Below are positions 19,772-32,314 of a stretch of 64,000 nucleotides of DNA, piece after piece; positions within the stretch are counted from its first letter, which is position 1, and each line of letters opens with the position of its first letter. The DNA comes from Mytilisepta virgata. Taxonomy: Eukaryota; Mollusca; Bivalvia; Mytilida; Mytilidae. The stretch covers positions 52,828,230-52,892,229 of the forward strand of contig CM051516.1 in NCBI GenBank assembly GCA_028015205.1. The letters are read 5' to 3'. The position numbers and the translations under genes were made by a program. The notes below the pieces were generated by a model. That model was not told where the DNA came from. It searched no databases and saw only the letters and a program-made list of their open reading frames with translations.

Positions 19772-20308
19772 ATATAGACACCTGTGATGTGATGGCTCAT
19801 GGAAGCTCAACCCACAGAGCTGCCTAGAACTTTCCCAGGTGTTGGGTTGTCAGGTCATAATACGGTAAGCCTGACCGCGGATCATAGTTGGTAACGTGTT
19901 TGGAGAATGCCACACTAAAGCAAGCTAAAGACCCCTTCTGTAGTTTCCGAAAAATGGCCACTATATAGAAAGCTAAATTACTCGATCCTACCCATCCATC
20001 TATCCATCCTTTCACAGTTGAAGTTAAAATTGGTTCCCCACAGTGTCCCTACTTATCATGCCCTATTTGAATTGTTTGATAAATTGTTGAGCCTGTTCTC
20101 GTACTGAAGAAGCATGAAATATTTACCGCTGGGCGTTGAGCAAACAACAATGAAATCAATATTTATACTGTTTCGCGGTTGTGCACTGCTCATGAAACAT
20201 AATTTGTCGACAAGTGCACGTACAATGCATCAGAATAAAGACAAATGATAATGGCGCTAAAGGAGAATAGATAAAAAAACCAAAATTACTAGTAAAATAA
20301 AAAGACAC

Positions 20309-20626
20309 TTAATTAAGGGGTAACATTTTTTTGGCTAGCTTTATGTATTCTTCGTCACGAACACACTTTAAAATCCTGTCGGTGACTAAATCCTGTATGA
20401 CTTTCAAAACATACAGTACGTTTTTTTGAAAGTCACGCAGAGACTTAGCTGTTTCATAACTTTTGGTTTTTTTTTTATTGATATCATACAATGACTGATC
20501 ACATATAATGTTTAAAACAAACTGTAAAAAACAATTACTCTTTACAAAACTGTGCATGATGTATAATTTGTCTTGCGACACCAAGTCACCATTTATATCG
20601 TACGGTAAATACGTTAGGAAACACAA
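20309..20626 (-). CDS. Unidentified 105-codon ORF
   Basis: The reverse-strand ORF starts at 20626 with ATG and ends LAKKMLPLN. Unlike neighbouring ORFs it has balanced composition, with a predicted helical, charged C-terminal half (TAKSLRDFQKN, VLKVIQDLVTDRILK). I do not recognise a family. No promoter, splice or homology evidence is visible. It could be an exon relic of a transposon gene or chance. Confidence 0.2.
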   Translation of the reverse strand: MCFLTYLPYDINGDLVSQDKLYIMHSFVKSNCFLQFVLNIICDQSLYDINKKKTKSYETAKSLRDFQKNVLYVLKVIQDLVTDRILKCVRDEEYIKLAKKMLPLN

Positions 20627-21590
20627 ATTTCAAGTATTTATCACGAATATTAGTACTATAAAAGTTTATTAGGTGCGAAATATTACTTATGAAACCACAA
20701 ACCACAATTTACACAAGTAGATTATTTTTAGGTTTGGTAAAGAGAAAATAGTACTATTAAATGTATTAGGAATTATGGGCATCGGAGGGACGAGAAAAAG
20801 CAAAACCTTTTATGACCAGTTATTATTTATAGTATACAGAGGCTAATTTTACAAACTGTTTCATAACAGTGCCGTTTATAATCGGTGATCTGTTATATGT
20901 AGGTGTCCTTCAAAGCAGGTTTTATCGTATACGTAATTATTTATTATACAGAAATTTGTATATTTCAAGCAAATGGGGCTATCCACGCGACTTTGAATTT
21001 TTGGAAATTATTTTAAGTCAGTTTCATATCATATAAATTCGTATTATCACATGCAAGTCAAAACAGTTTGTCGCAGTACAAAACCAATTTGTCATTTTGT
21101 GACACAATTTATCTTGTCTGTATAATTTTGTTTCTTTGAAGTAAAATAAAATTTGCATATTCATATACGTAATGTCCTGCTATCCACATAGACTATTATC
21201 AGTATGGACAGAAAACAAAAGAATTATTGAAACTGAAAAAGATCATATCAAGACAAAATGCATCCAGTACGTAAACGACATATAAATAAATGTAAAGTTA
21301 CTATGAGAATGATATGAAGGGAATCCCCCTACTATGTACGACATCTTTGATTATAAACTGCACTATCATGTTGTGTCCTAATGCATGTTTGTTGTTTGTC
21401 GTCTGACAGTATAATTTTGTTGTGATTTATTACCTTCATCATGAAGACGTATTTCCCCATATTTGTAGGTGCATTTGCATATTACGCTGTATTACAAGTT
21501 TAGATACACCTATTAATGTATATATCTGTTTAGTATGCAATAACATGTAAAGTTTATTGCCATTATGAAAATTCGTCTGGGGGTCATACG

Positions 21591-21606
21591 CACGTGACTG
21601 ACGTCA
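21591..21606. promoter_or_regulatory. E-box next to a full CRE
   Basis: CACGTG at 21591-21596 is followed by the palindromic CRE TGACGTCA at 21599-21606. A second CRE lies at 10608-10615. These are good consensus matches, but no gene starts nearby, so function is uncertain. Confidence 0.25.
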
Positions 21607-24080
21607 CAGTCGGACGTGACCAATCCAGTGAATGAACTTTTTTGCCAGCGGACATTGATGAAGATGTGATGTCACAGATAAAAATTAATAACAAACATAG
21701 CTTTATATCGGGTTGATCAAGAGAATCAACATTTGACAACCATTAATTTGTTTGACAATTGTTCGTTTCAATCAAACACACCAGTTACTGCTTGCTTCCT
21801 GATAGAAACATTTTCACCTAAATCCCAGGGACAAAACTTGTTTGTTGACTATATTCATATCAGACAAATTATTCATTTATCGGTAGACTCCAATGGCCCG
21901 AAGAAACAAATTTTGTCACTGTTAGTAAAGAAACTTATTGCGTATAAATTTAAAGGAATATGTTTTTAAAAAAGGTATATTTTCACCATATCTTATGAGT
22001 GTCTCTAAAAAAATCATTTATGTCATGCTTACAAACGTTCACGTGCTTGGTAACAAGGTAATTCAGTAACGTACATGTAAGCATTCTTCACTTGACATAT
22101 TTTAAAGAAGCCTTTGTAGCTATCCGGGAAAATCCTCCAAACATACCGACTGCTTAAAAACATTTGAGTTCGTATACTGAATAGATTCTGAATAAAGTAA
22201 TCTAAAACAAGAAAAATTTTATTCTGAACATTTTCCGTTATCAATTATTCCTGATATTGTACGTGAGTTTTAACGACTTTCTAGTGAGGATAAATTGTAT
22301 GATACCAATTTTGATGCACAAATTATGCAAATGTCGTTGATTTATGACTAATCAGTGTTGAAAACCAAAACAGTAATCCAAAACAATATAAGAACAGAGC
22401 TATTCACTAGGGAGATGCCCCTTATGTTTATAGTTTTGACAAAATTTAATTATGGTCAAGAATGTTATTTTACCAGAGGCTTTGGTCATATGCATCTCAA
22501 CAGAAATTTTACTGACTGACTGATTGTTTCAAAAATGACGTGGAATTGTTCCCCGTGTGGAAAGACGCCACGTACGGCCAACACCCGACTGACCCTGTTT
22601 GACAGCAAGACGGGTATTGCAAACGAAGTAGGGATTACTTATCCCCCCGGAAAACCCAGGTTGCTTGGAATTCACTTCCCATTTTTATGACAATTCTTAT
22701 TTTTCAGTTCATCGTATTATTCTTCTTTATTTTACTTTGCTGCAATACCGTATAGATATTTTGTACAATATAAAACAAACAATAAAAAAACCCAGAAAAT
22801 ACAGCATCCTTGTAATGAAGTGTGAAATAAAAATAAAAAGCATATTATATTAGATGTATCTTAAATCCAATACACTACAGATAAAAATATATATCTGTAC
22901 AAATTTTATGTTAAAAAAATATTTAAATGCGTTAAACTCTTAGATAAGGTTTTCATCGGAAAATAAGGAAAATGTATTTGACACTTTTTAGTTTATGCGA
23001 TTGTCCATCCTTGAGTTGATATATATATTTATAGCGTATGTACATTGTGTTTATGTTTGGGTATTGATACATCTATTCCTTTGTTATATTTATGTTCTAT
23101 TTTACATAAAGAAAGGGAAAACGATTAACACATCGCATTAGTCTGTCATTAGTTTAATTAATATGAATTTTAATTCATGGGAAATGTTGAAAATTTGAAA
23201 AGTTATTTTAAATTACAATTAATTGAAAAGCTTTCAAAGAAGCATCTGCAATATTTGCTGTTTGATCTTTATGCTAACATCACCTGTAATCAGTGCCATG
23301 TTACGTAATTCTGAAAACTTGATTCTTCATTTCTTTGTCTTTTATTCAAACTGATATGCTGTCTTCAGAATGCCTGATAAACCACAAATTAAACGTATTG
23401 CCAACTGCATAAGTACTGTCTTCCATTAGGCACATGTTCCCTTGAAATAACAGAAAACTCAAGGAATACCCGCGTCCAGAAAAAATTAGATCTTAAAAGA
23501 AACATACAGACCACCCATGGTATTAATTTTGGTATCAATGACACAGTCAAAATAGTGTCGAGTGAAAAATATATAAGTGATCGTAAAGAATGGAATAACG
23601 GAACGACACATACAAGCAAAACGAAATATGGATGTTTAAAATTTTGGTTTAATTCGCAAAAAGGGTTTTTAGTTAAAAGTATACAAGATTAATCAACTAA
23701 AAAGATTTATCACGGAAGGCTTTGGACAAAGATGGTTAGGAAAATTTGATAAAAAAAGTTTATACTCCTAATTTAGCATAATATTTATGCTGTCATTTAT
23801 CGCGTATATGATTTTAACAAAAACTGAGATAAATCTTATTTTGATTGACTGGAAGAAAATTTTCAGTAGTAAAATATAATGGAAATTTGATGAACTACAA
23901 ACAAAACAAAACACGCCTACACCAGTTATATTGGTTAGGTAAGAATAAATGTGATCGATCACTTTTTCAAAACATTTGAATCATTAAATATTCATATCTG
24001 CTTTAGATCTGATCGATCTGTCAAATATTTTAATTTTAGATACCATGTATATATCTACATACATTCTATGACATATTTAA

Positions 24081-24615
24081 CTCTGTCCTCAGACGGTTTT
24101 GGCTTTACCCCCTTTGATCATTTTGGCATTTATGAATTTGCTTTTTAACATTTTGGATTGCTGCTTTGGTTTTCAACATTTTAGGCCCTGAGCACAACCG
24201 ATGAGTCGTAAAACGAAGAAATGTGCACATCTTGTGCATCCAAATTTGTATCAAAGAATTTTTTTACCACTAAGTCGATGCCACTGCTGGTGGACTCCAA
24301 ATCCCTGAGGGTATCCCCAGTTGAGTTGCTAGTATTTCGACACTAGCCCGAAATTGATACTTAAAATTCATTGTTACAAAATTGCATAATTTGTGAAAAC
24401 TAAGGTGTATCTCCCTCGAGCATAGTTCTTTCCTTAGGCGGTTTTGGCGTTACCTCTTCAATACTTTTGGCATTTCTGAATTTGCTCTTCAACTTTTTGG
24501 ATAGCTGTTACGGTTTTGAACATTTTAGGCCTTGAGCACAACTGACGAGTCGTTAATCTATGAAATGTGCGTATCTTGTACATCAAAACTGGTATCAAAG
24601 AATTTTATTGTTAGA
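24081..24615 (+). repeat. Two direct ~345-bp units (copies B and C) with hammerhead-like core
   Basis: Unit B (from 24081) and unit C (from about 24428) share CGGTTTTGGC, TTTTGGCATTT, GAATTTGCT, AACATTTTAGGCC and TTGTGTATC-like ends. Each then has a CTGANGAG-like core (24198-24205, imperfect; 24542-24549) and GAAATGTGC (24219-24227; 24562-24570), followed by a self-complementary segment ending CATC. The spacing between the cores is 344 bases. Related to copy A at 13.3 kb. No protein is encoded. Confidence 0.65.
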
Positions 24616-25924
24616 AAGTAGTTTTCGTGTAAGAATTCTTGCCAGTTACATAATGAACGTCAGTTTAAAGAAACAGTTAGATGTTGAAGATCGATGAAAT
24701 TTCATGTTTTCGGCGACAATACTTCAGTTATTTCAGGAACGCGCTTTTTCAAAAATTTTAGATAGTATGTATTATAGTTTATCTCACTGAGAAAAAAAGC
24801 ACGGGATGTGGCAAGTATAAATTGCAAGAATATAATCATGTTCTTCTCATACAAATCAAATTCAGAAAAAAATTAAGGTAAGAAGAATAACCCCACGCTA
24901 GGGACATATATGTATGTGTAATATTACATTTGTTTAGGTTTGTTGCATATATATTGGTGAGCAGTGACCCGATCAGAATATTATATTATATGAGCTCGCG
25001 GGTGCATATAATATTATGAGAGTTTAGGTATTCACCATTATCAACTTATTCTACTTATATAATTAAAAATTAAGTCGAAATGGAATTAGAGATTGCTAGC
25101 CCAACGTTGACTTTTTGTATCCATACAAGAATATCGGAGCTGGAGTGGAAAATGAACCATAAGGATGTATTCTTCTGATGTTTCAGTCTCGTTGAAATCT
25201 CGTTCGGGAATTATTTCCAAAACATGTGATACAAGTAGAAAATATTAATGAATTTAAAAAATATTATAATCCAACTAAACTCTGTGAAAAATTTATTTAC
25301 TTACAATAAGTTTTTGAGTAATAAAAATTTCTCGAAATTTTACCAATTTATGTACGTCCAATATCAATTTTTTTCGTTTTAAAATTCTTTAATATGTATT
25401 TTTTCAATCATTTATAACAAAGAAGTTGAAATTATATATGCTCTTTGTTCTAAAAAAAATGAGAAAAACCCCAAATTTACTAAATTGAATGCATTGTCAT
25501 TTTGACACGGAAAAACAACAAATTTTTATAAAATTTCTTATATTAATATCTACCTATAGTTTTTCTTAAAGTTAAATTTATTCAGATTGGTCCACTTCAT
25601 CTTTAGGGAAAGTATGAAAAAAATTGTGGAACTGTGATTTTTTTCGTGATAATAGCCCAAAAATAGGTAAATATTGATGAAAAATGGAAAAATCATCAAA
25701 AATGGGGTACTTTCAAATGACCGTAGCAAAAAAAAGAAAGTGCACCACCATATGACTTTTTCTTCATAAATTACTTTCTTACAGTCATATAAACCCAAAA
25801 CGCAGGTTAAGAAAAAAAGTTTAATTCTATAAAATGTTTGCCTCCTCAGGATATTAGTAATACAAAACAGACAACTGAAAATTAGAACAGGTCGAAAATG
25901 AAACATTAAACACTGGAAAATAAT

Positions 25925-26965
25925 GCATTTATAATATGTACTAAAACAAGAAAGAGTTATATCAGATGTCTTGAAATGGTAAGTATGTCCTGTCTTAACG
26001 GCATCGCATTCGTAATATGTACTAAAACAAGAAAGAGTTAAATCAGATGTCTTGAAATGGTAAGTATGTCCTGTCTTAACGGCATCGCATTCGTAATATG
26101 TACTAAAACCAAAAAGAGTTATATCAGATGTCTTAAAATGGTAAGTATGTCCTGTCTTAACGGCATGGCATTCGTAATATGTACTAAAACCAAAAAGAGT
26201 TATATCAGATGTCTTAAAATGGTAAGTATGTCCTGTCTTAACGGCATGGCATTCGTAATATGTACTAAAACAAGAAAGAGTTAAATCAGATGTCTTGAAA
26301 TGGTAAGTATGTCCTGTCTTAACGGCATGGCATTCGTAATATGTACTAAAACAAGAAAGATTACATCAGATGTCTTGAAATGGTAAGTATGTCCTGTCTT
26401 AACGGCATGGCATTCGTAATATGTACTAAAACAAGAAAGATTTATATCAGATGTCTTGAAATGGTAAGTATGTCCTGTCTTAACGGCATGGCATTCGTAA
26501 TATGTACTAAAACAAGAAAGAGTTAAATCAGATGTCTTGAAATGGTAAGTATGTCCTGTCTTAACGGCATGGCATTCGTAATATGTACTAAAACAAGAAA
26601 GATTACATCAGATGTCTTGAAATGGTAATTATGTCATGTCTTAACGGCATCGCATTCGTAATATGTACTAAACATGAAAGAATCACATCAAATGTCTTGG
26701 AATGGAAACTGTGTCCTGTCTTAACGTCACCGCACTCGTATTATGTACTAAAACATGAAAGAGTCACATCAGATGTCTTGAACCTGTTTAACGGCATCCG
26801 ACAAAAAATAATGCATTCGTAATATGTACTAAAACATGAAAGAGTTACATCATATGTCTAGAAATGATATGTCCTGTTTTAACGGCACGGCGTTCGTAAT
26901 ATGTACTTAAACATGATAGAGTAACATCTGATGCCTTGAAATGGTAAGTATGTCCTGTCTTAACG
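25925..26965. repeat. 81-bp tandem array, about 12-13 units
   Basis: The phrase AAGTATGTCCTGTCTTAACG starts at 25981, 26062, 26143, 26224, 26305, 26385, 26466 and 26547 (period 81, twice 80). It continues in diverged form at about 26627, 26706, 26780, 26868 and 26948. The 81-base period is 27 codons, so three intact units form one repeating ORF (26057-26284), but one-base deletions break the frame in later units. Copies in the middle are nearly identical and the edges decay, as in a satellite-like array under unequal exchange. Confidence 0.93.
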
Positions 26966-27179
26966 ACACCCGGAAAAAAAAAACGTAAAAAATAGTTGAA
27001 TACCATTTCTGCAATATGGTTATTGTTATTTGTTGTATAATCAAGATAATATAAATGTGTCTTATGATATTTCAAATAGATGTCTATTGGACCCGTACTA
27101 TCAAAACTTGCGTTCTTCTATATCATAATATGAAAAGCTTTGTATTTATAGAGTAATAAAATATAAATTTATTTTAGGA

Positions 27180-27500
27180 GATTATTTTATACATTTACGA
27201 ATGTCAAACTTTTTACTCAAATTAGATTTGGTGTTATAAAACTTTGTATGGAATCTGATAGATATATTAGTCAGAGTCGAAATGAGCGTATTTGTATATG
27301 CTGTTGAGAATGAATATCATTTTATTTTGGTTTGTCCTGCTTATCGTCAAATTAGGTTAAAATATTTTTTAAATTATTATTGTTCTTGGCCAAGTTTGAA
27401 TAAGTTATGCAGTTTACTAAATTCAAAGTCTTTAAAGGCAGTTTATAATATATCCTCTTTCGTACAATGTATATACCGATCATGCAACCAAATGTGATTA
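27180..27500 (+). mobile_element. Decayed LINE reverse-transcriptase tail
   Basis: After RNERICICC in one frame, a frameshift leads to VENEYHFILVCPAYRQIRLKY in the next. This reproduces the C-terminal Cys/His segment common in non-LTR retrotransposon polymerases (ERIC..C...E-EYHFLL-CP-Y---R). Upstream text QIRFGVIKL also fits. Only the last part of the element is present, and the frameshift makes it non-functional. Confidence 0.6.
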
Positions 27501-28239
27501 TGACAAATGATATTAAGTAAATTTAGGCCACACCAAAATGATTTTTAGTTTTTTGAATTTTGCCGGTCCAAGTTTTGGATTATGTAAATTTTAAGAAAAA
27601 AAAATGCCGCCTCATTTTGAAAAAAATCCTGAAAATTCGCCCCAAATTCTTCATTCACCAAGAAAATAATAAAAAAAAATATTGTTCACTCGCTCCTAAA
27701 ATTTGTAAAAATTGGGATTTTTTGCAATATTTTATTTCAAAAACATTATGCCGCACGTAAATTTGACCTTCGCTCCAAAAAAGCAAGATTTCAAGAAAAA
27801 AAAATTAAAATTAAAATATCAAGTTAGTTCTTTAAAAGAACACCATCCGAACACAATTCCTGCAAAATACGTGGAACCTTTGAATGACTATAGAGCCATC
27901 AAAGGACCATTTATGTCAAACAGTGGTAACAGCGGCGAAAATTTCTTTCAGGAGTTTCTGTCGGTGGTTATAGAATTTAACAGATATTTGTCGTTTCGAT
28001 TGGATTTCTTCAGAACGTTTTGATATGAATGTGGTGCCTTGTTATGGGGTTTTGTGGCTATATGATCACCTCTTTTTATTATTTTCAAAGATCGTGTCAG
28101 GATTTGTTGCAAGGTCACCATTCATCCCTTACATCCTTTATTTCCAATTAATTCATATCATTTATGTATAAATTTGACAGAACAAAAATGAATATAAGTA
28201 GCTTAAGGGAACGAACTGATCCAGTAGGCAGCGGTTTAT

Positions 28240-29285
28240 TTGGGAAAAAATCTACATACAGGCTATGTATGTAACAATTTGATTTTAACGAAAGAAATTA
28301 ATCTATGTATTACTGAAAAATTATTACACCAGGGATTTCGATATCACAAACTTGTCAAAACTTTTACTAAATTTTATCATCGGTACAAGGACCTCATTCG
28401 TAAATATAAATCAATAAATCTTATATGTTCAGGTATTTCATATCCCATCTTTTATGGTAATATTCTATACAAAGCACAAAAATGTCGTCATTCATCTGAA
28501 AAGCTAATTAAACCTTTAAACAGACTTATCAACAAGGCACATAGTTATGATACTGTTGTCAAGTCATTAAAGATGGCATTTTTTTTAATTAATATTGATT
28601 CACTCATAGGGTCTTTGCATCGGAAATAAACACATTATTCTAAAACCAGATGTTGGCATGATATGTTCTTCTCGTATAATTTATGATGGCATGATACTAA
28701 ACCCCTTACGGGAGGGATTGTGGCTGATTTTCTATATGATATAGACATAATCTTTCGATCAATTTAACTGAGATCTTGAGCTGGCATGTCCGTAACTGCT
28801 ACTAGTCCTTTGTTAATACATGTATATATTGATCATTGTCATTTTTCTTAGTTTCCTCTGTTACCTTTTTTAACATCGGACTCGGACATCTTTTGAACTG
28901 AGTTTTACTGTGTGTATCACTGTGTGTTTGTTTATTCCCCATTGGCTAGATGAATAGGGAGAGGGTTGAGATCTCACAAAATAATATGTTTAACCATGCC
29001 GCATTTTTGCGTCTGTCCTAAGTCAGGAATCTCTAGCCTTTGTTAGTCTTGTGTGTTTTTTTTTTTAATTTTGGTTAATTTTTATGTTTCGGAGTTTCAA
29101 TGTGCCGTCCATTTTGTTGGACTAGCATACATTATTGTTTAGGGGTCAGCTGAAGCCCGCCTCCGGGTGCAGGATTTTCTAACTGCGTTGAAGACCCATT
29201 GGTATCCTTGATCTGTTTTCTGCTCTTTGGTCGGGTTGTTGTCTCCTTGACACATTCCCCGTTTCCATTCTCTATTCTAGAAGTT
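28240..29285 (+). mobile_element. Degenerate retroelement: RT-like C-terminal ORF and 3' end
   Basis: The ORF at 28240-28629 contains LLHQGFRYHKLVKTFTKFYH, then HRYKDLIRKY and ISYPIFYGNILYK. These words are characteristic of the C-terminal part of reverse-transcriptase-like proteins repeated many times in mollusc and cnidarian genomes. The start codon is not conserved (the ORF opens with an alternative codon) and the catalytic core lies outside or is lost. The next 650 bases have the uniform composition of the element's untranslated 3' end and stop near CCATTCTCTATTCTAG. It is a 5'-truncated, decayed copy. The exact superfamily cannot be given without a search. Confidence 0.55.
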
Positions 29286-29799
29286 TTCCTGCGACGGGCA
29301 AAGTAGCCCAGTAGATCAACAATCTATGCGACCTATTTAAAGTACATAATTTTCATGGGCTGGGAATAACAAATAAATTATTGATATTGATCGAAAGAGA
29401 GATAGCTGATATTAAGTTAGTCCGTGTTGATAAATTAGACTTCCAGACTATGGAGACACAATCACAGAAGTTCTTATGAATATTTTGACTTTATTTCGTT
29501 TGTTTTCTCATTTGTAATTATCACATTAGACAGCAAAACAAAACGACAAACTATTGTTCAAACAACAGAGTAAAACCTTTAACAATAGCTGCTATAATGA
29601 ATATGGCAGAACTCATTAATTTGGTCTCGTGTAAACGTGACTTGACCTTTTACGTGCATGATTTATTGTTCATTACAGATATTCCAATCAAAAACATAAT
29701 GAAGCAATGCTTATTGTTTAACGATGCCGAATCAATTGTTTAGAGCTATTGTGAAAGTAAGAAACTTTTGGCTCTCAGTTTTGTGTTCATATTTTCAAT

Positions 29800-29893
29800 T
29801 TATTTATTTAATTTTCATTATTAATTAATCAATCAAGCTATTTATTTATTTATTTATTTATTTTTATTTATTTATGTATTTATTTATTTATTC

Positions 29894-29942
<49 letters not shown>

Positions 29943-29945
29943 CCT
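29800..29945. repeat. (TTTA)n microsatellite
   Basis: Long imperfect ATTT/TTTA tetranucleotide tract, interrupted by a few substitutions. Confidence 0.95.
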
Positions 29946-31729
29946 TATGTAACTCGCCATTTTTTCTCCATTCAAACTTAAAGCGAGTGGGATACAACCT
30001 TCTGACTTTTCTTCTTATTTAATTATAATTGATAAAAATACAATCTAAGAAAAATCTTATTATTTGAAAAGAAACTGTGACTCTTTTCAGTTACCACCAA
30101 TTATCTTTTGGAATAAAACTAATTCAATTATGTCGGTTACCCCATGCATTATTATGCACGCGACACAACTTTAAGTATTCTGCAGTGCGTCGCCAACTAA
30201 AAGATCAGAAAAAATATCTTTTTACAAGGAACAAAATTTTACACCTCCTTGCACAGATTATTTTGTCATGTAAATGTATTAAATCTCGCAGAAAGGACTA
30301 ATTAATATCATTTATAAAAGAAACCTTAATAACAACACCGAGGATTCTGCACAGCCTGAGGTATTGGTTTTGTGGGGAGGAGTAGAATAAACGTTGTATG
30401 GGACATGCGTCATTTAATGTCATCGGGTTTGTCATTTCTTATTATCTGTCAACACAAAACATCTGCAAGTTTTTTAACGAAAAAAAATCCCAATTTAATC
30501 TGTCCACTTTGTTGACCACAAAAAATATTGTAAAAATGTGTTATGATTCACTGAACATATTTAACAAAGCTTTTTTCATTGGTTACTGAAAGAGAAAATG
30601 GTCTTTAAAATTGATATTAAAATACATTTTGCGGAGCGTTTTGAAAACCACTACTGTAAAAAATGACTTTAATAAAAGATAGAGTATTTTAAATTTCCGA
30701 GACACGTACAACATCCTTTTCAATCCATGGCCTGGGTTGCTCAAAGCCCATTGTAACTTTTTTTTATAAGTATTTGTGAATAAAACTTTTCATTATTTCC
30801 ACATTTCAAAAACCGGATTATAAATAATAATCGGTGTCTCCATCTTTCCCTCAAACCGTTACCATGACTTAAAATTTACTGGTGATTTTGTTTGTTTTGT
30901 TTTCTCCTTTTTGTATTTTGCGTTTTGTTTGTTTTTATTTTAGTTTTTGGGTCTTATAGTTCGTCACATTGAATCATTGTATATTTGTGAAGATGAGCAG
31001 ATGGCATCTTGAATAGTTTTAGGTAGAGTTCTGATATTTCTCATCCGCTATTTTCATGGTTTGGGACTTTCTGTTTTGTGAGTATTTTGGTCACATAACA
31101 CCATTTTAAGTTTGCACATGAGCAAGAAATAAGAATATGCAAACTATCTTTTCGATAACTCTTAAAACTTAAAAAAAATTAATGGCCAGCAATACTAAAA
31201 GAACAGCAGCAGGATTTTATAAAAACTATTCTCTCTGTGTATCGTCAAATCGCTTTCGTAGCCTCTGAGACCATTGTGGAAATACCGTGGAACAATATGT
31301 GTAAAACCATTAAAACTAATAATATGAAAGATTTATTTTTGAAAATATTTCCTGAAAAATTGCAGGATTTAGTTATATATAATTTCATGTATTTAATATA
31401 TTTCCTCGCTGTGTTGCTTGCCAGTTTAGCGTCCATTTTATCGATAGCAATAAATTTTGATCTGGACCAAGGACGTATATTAGTTATATCTAATATTATT
31501 ACCTTCACAGTTTAAGATCCAAATCAAATTTTGTTTAAGTTATGATTTTTTTTTTACTTTAGATTTACTTTTACAAAATATTCTCGTTCATATTGGCAAT
31601 GGAGGTTCTATAAAAATGGCTTTCATCTTCATTCGGTTCAAATTTTTTTCAGTTCTCATAGAAATATATACCTGTATATAATATTTTCTTTGAAAATATT
31701 TTTTTTCTTAAAATTATATTACATTTTGA

Positions 31730-31762
31730 CAAGGACGTATATTAGTTAGTTATACGTCCTTG
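31730..31762. repeat. Palindromic segment AAGGACGTAT...ATACGTCCTT
   Basis: AAGGACGTAT and ATACGTCCTT are separated by about 11 bases. The left arm plus ATTAGTTAT is also found directly repeated at about 31470-31490, so the palindrome may be a local duplication and inversion. Confidence 0.6.
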
Positions 31763-32044
31763 ATTTTGATGCTCACATTACTTGGTTACTTCTAGAATAA
31801 CACGGATTTATTTTTAGTTCGGCCGGCTTTGTTCTTTTTTTACAATGAAAAAAATGCATTTATCTCCCTTACATCAATTATTACATACTGTCATATTTTT
31901 TAGGGCACCATTTTCCAGCCTTATTCTTAAGCTTTACTGATATAGGCCTAAAATGAAAGCGGTTGTATGAAAGAAAAGTAAGGTATGTACATATATAAAT
32001 GGGGTTCGTACAAATACGGGCACTTGTTCAAAATTATAAAAATG

Positions 32045-32195
32045 AAATGATGGTCACCGCAATCTGGCACAAATCCCTTTTGGGATTCTGTATCCGGTCG
32101 TAGGAGTTTTTTTTCTGACTTGGCGTTGAGTGGACGGCCAGGTCAGAAAAATAGCTCCAGACAGAATACCAAAAGGGATTAGGTCACCACCACAT
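32045..32195. mobile_element. Imperfect foldback element
   Basis: The segment GTCACCGCA, AATCCCTTTTGGGATTCTGT, TTTTTCTGACTTGGC (32053-32126) is mirrored as GGCCAGGTCAGAAAAA, ACAGAATACCAAAAGGGATT, GGTCACC (32137-32189). The two arms are about 50-70 bases with several differences. Non-coding. Confidence 0.65.
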
Positions 32196-32314
32196 GCATT
32201 TGTTTCTATTGGCAATTGGCACCCGCGCTTTGGTCACCACACCAGTTCCATCGAAAACCAGTTTTGTGTGTGTATTTTTAAAGACCTTTTTGCACAATCA
32301 ATCATTTGTTTTTG

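Noticed and set aside
25550..25906. 118-codon reverse-strand ORF, Phe-rich
   Set aside because: AT-rich low-complexity composition on the complement of A-rich sequence. No motif.
26057..26284. Repeating 27-residue ORF
   Set aside because: It is the product of the 81-bp tandem array. The frame breaks in units of 80 bases, and the unit itself is not protein-like.
25925..26965. CRISPR-like array
   Set aside because: The units are fully tandem without unique spacers, and the context is a eukaryotic genome.
31237..31515. 92-codon ORF with a hydrophobic stretch and an antisense ORF of similar length
   Set aside because: Mirror ORFs on both strands in AT-rich sequence. No family resemblance. A short phrase from it is repeated at 31.73 kb, which points to non-coding duplication.
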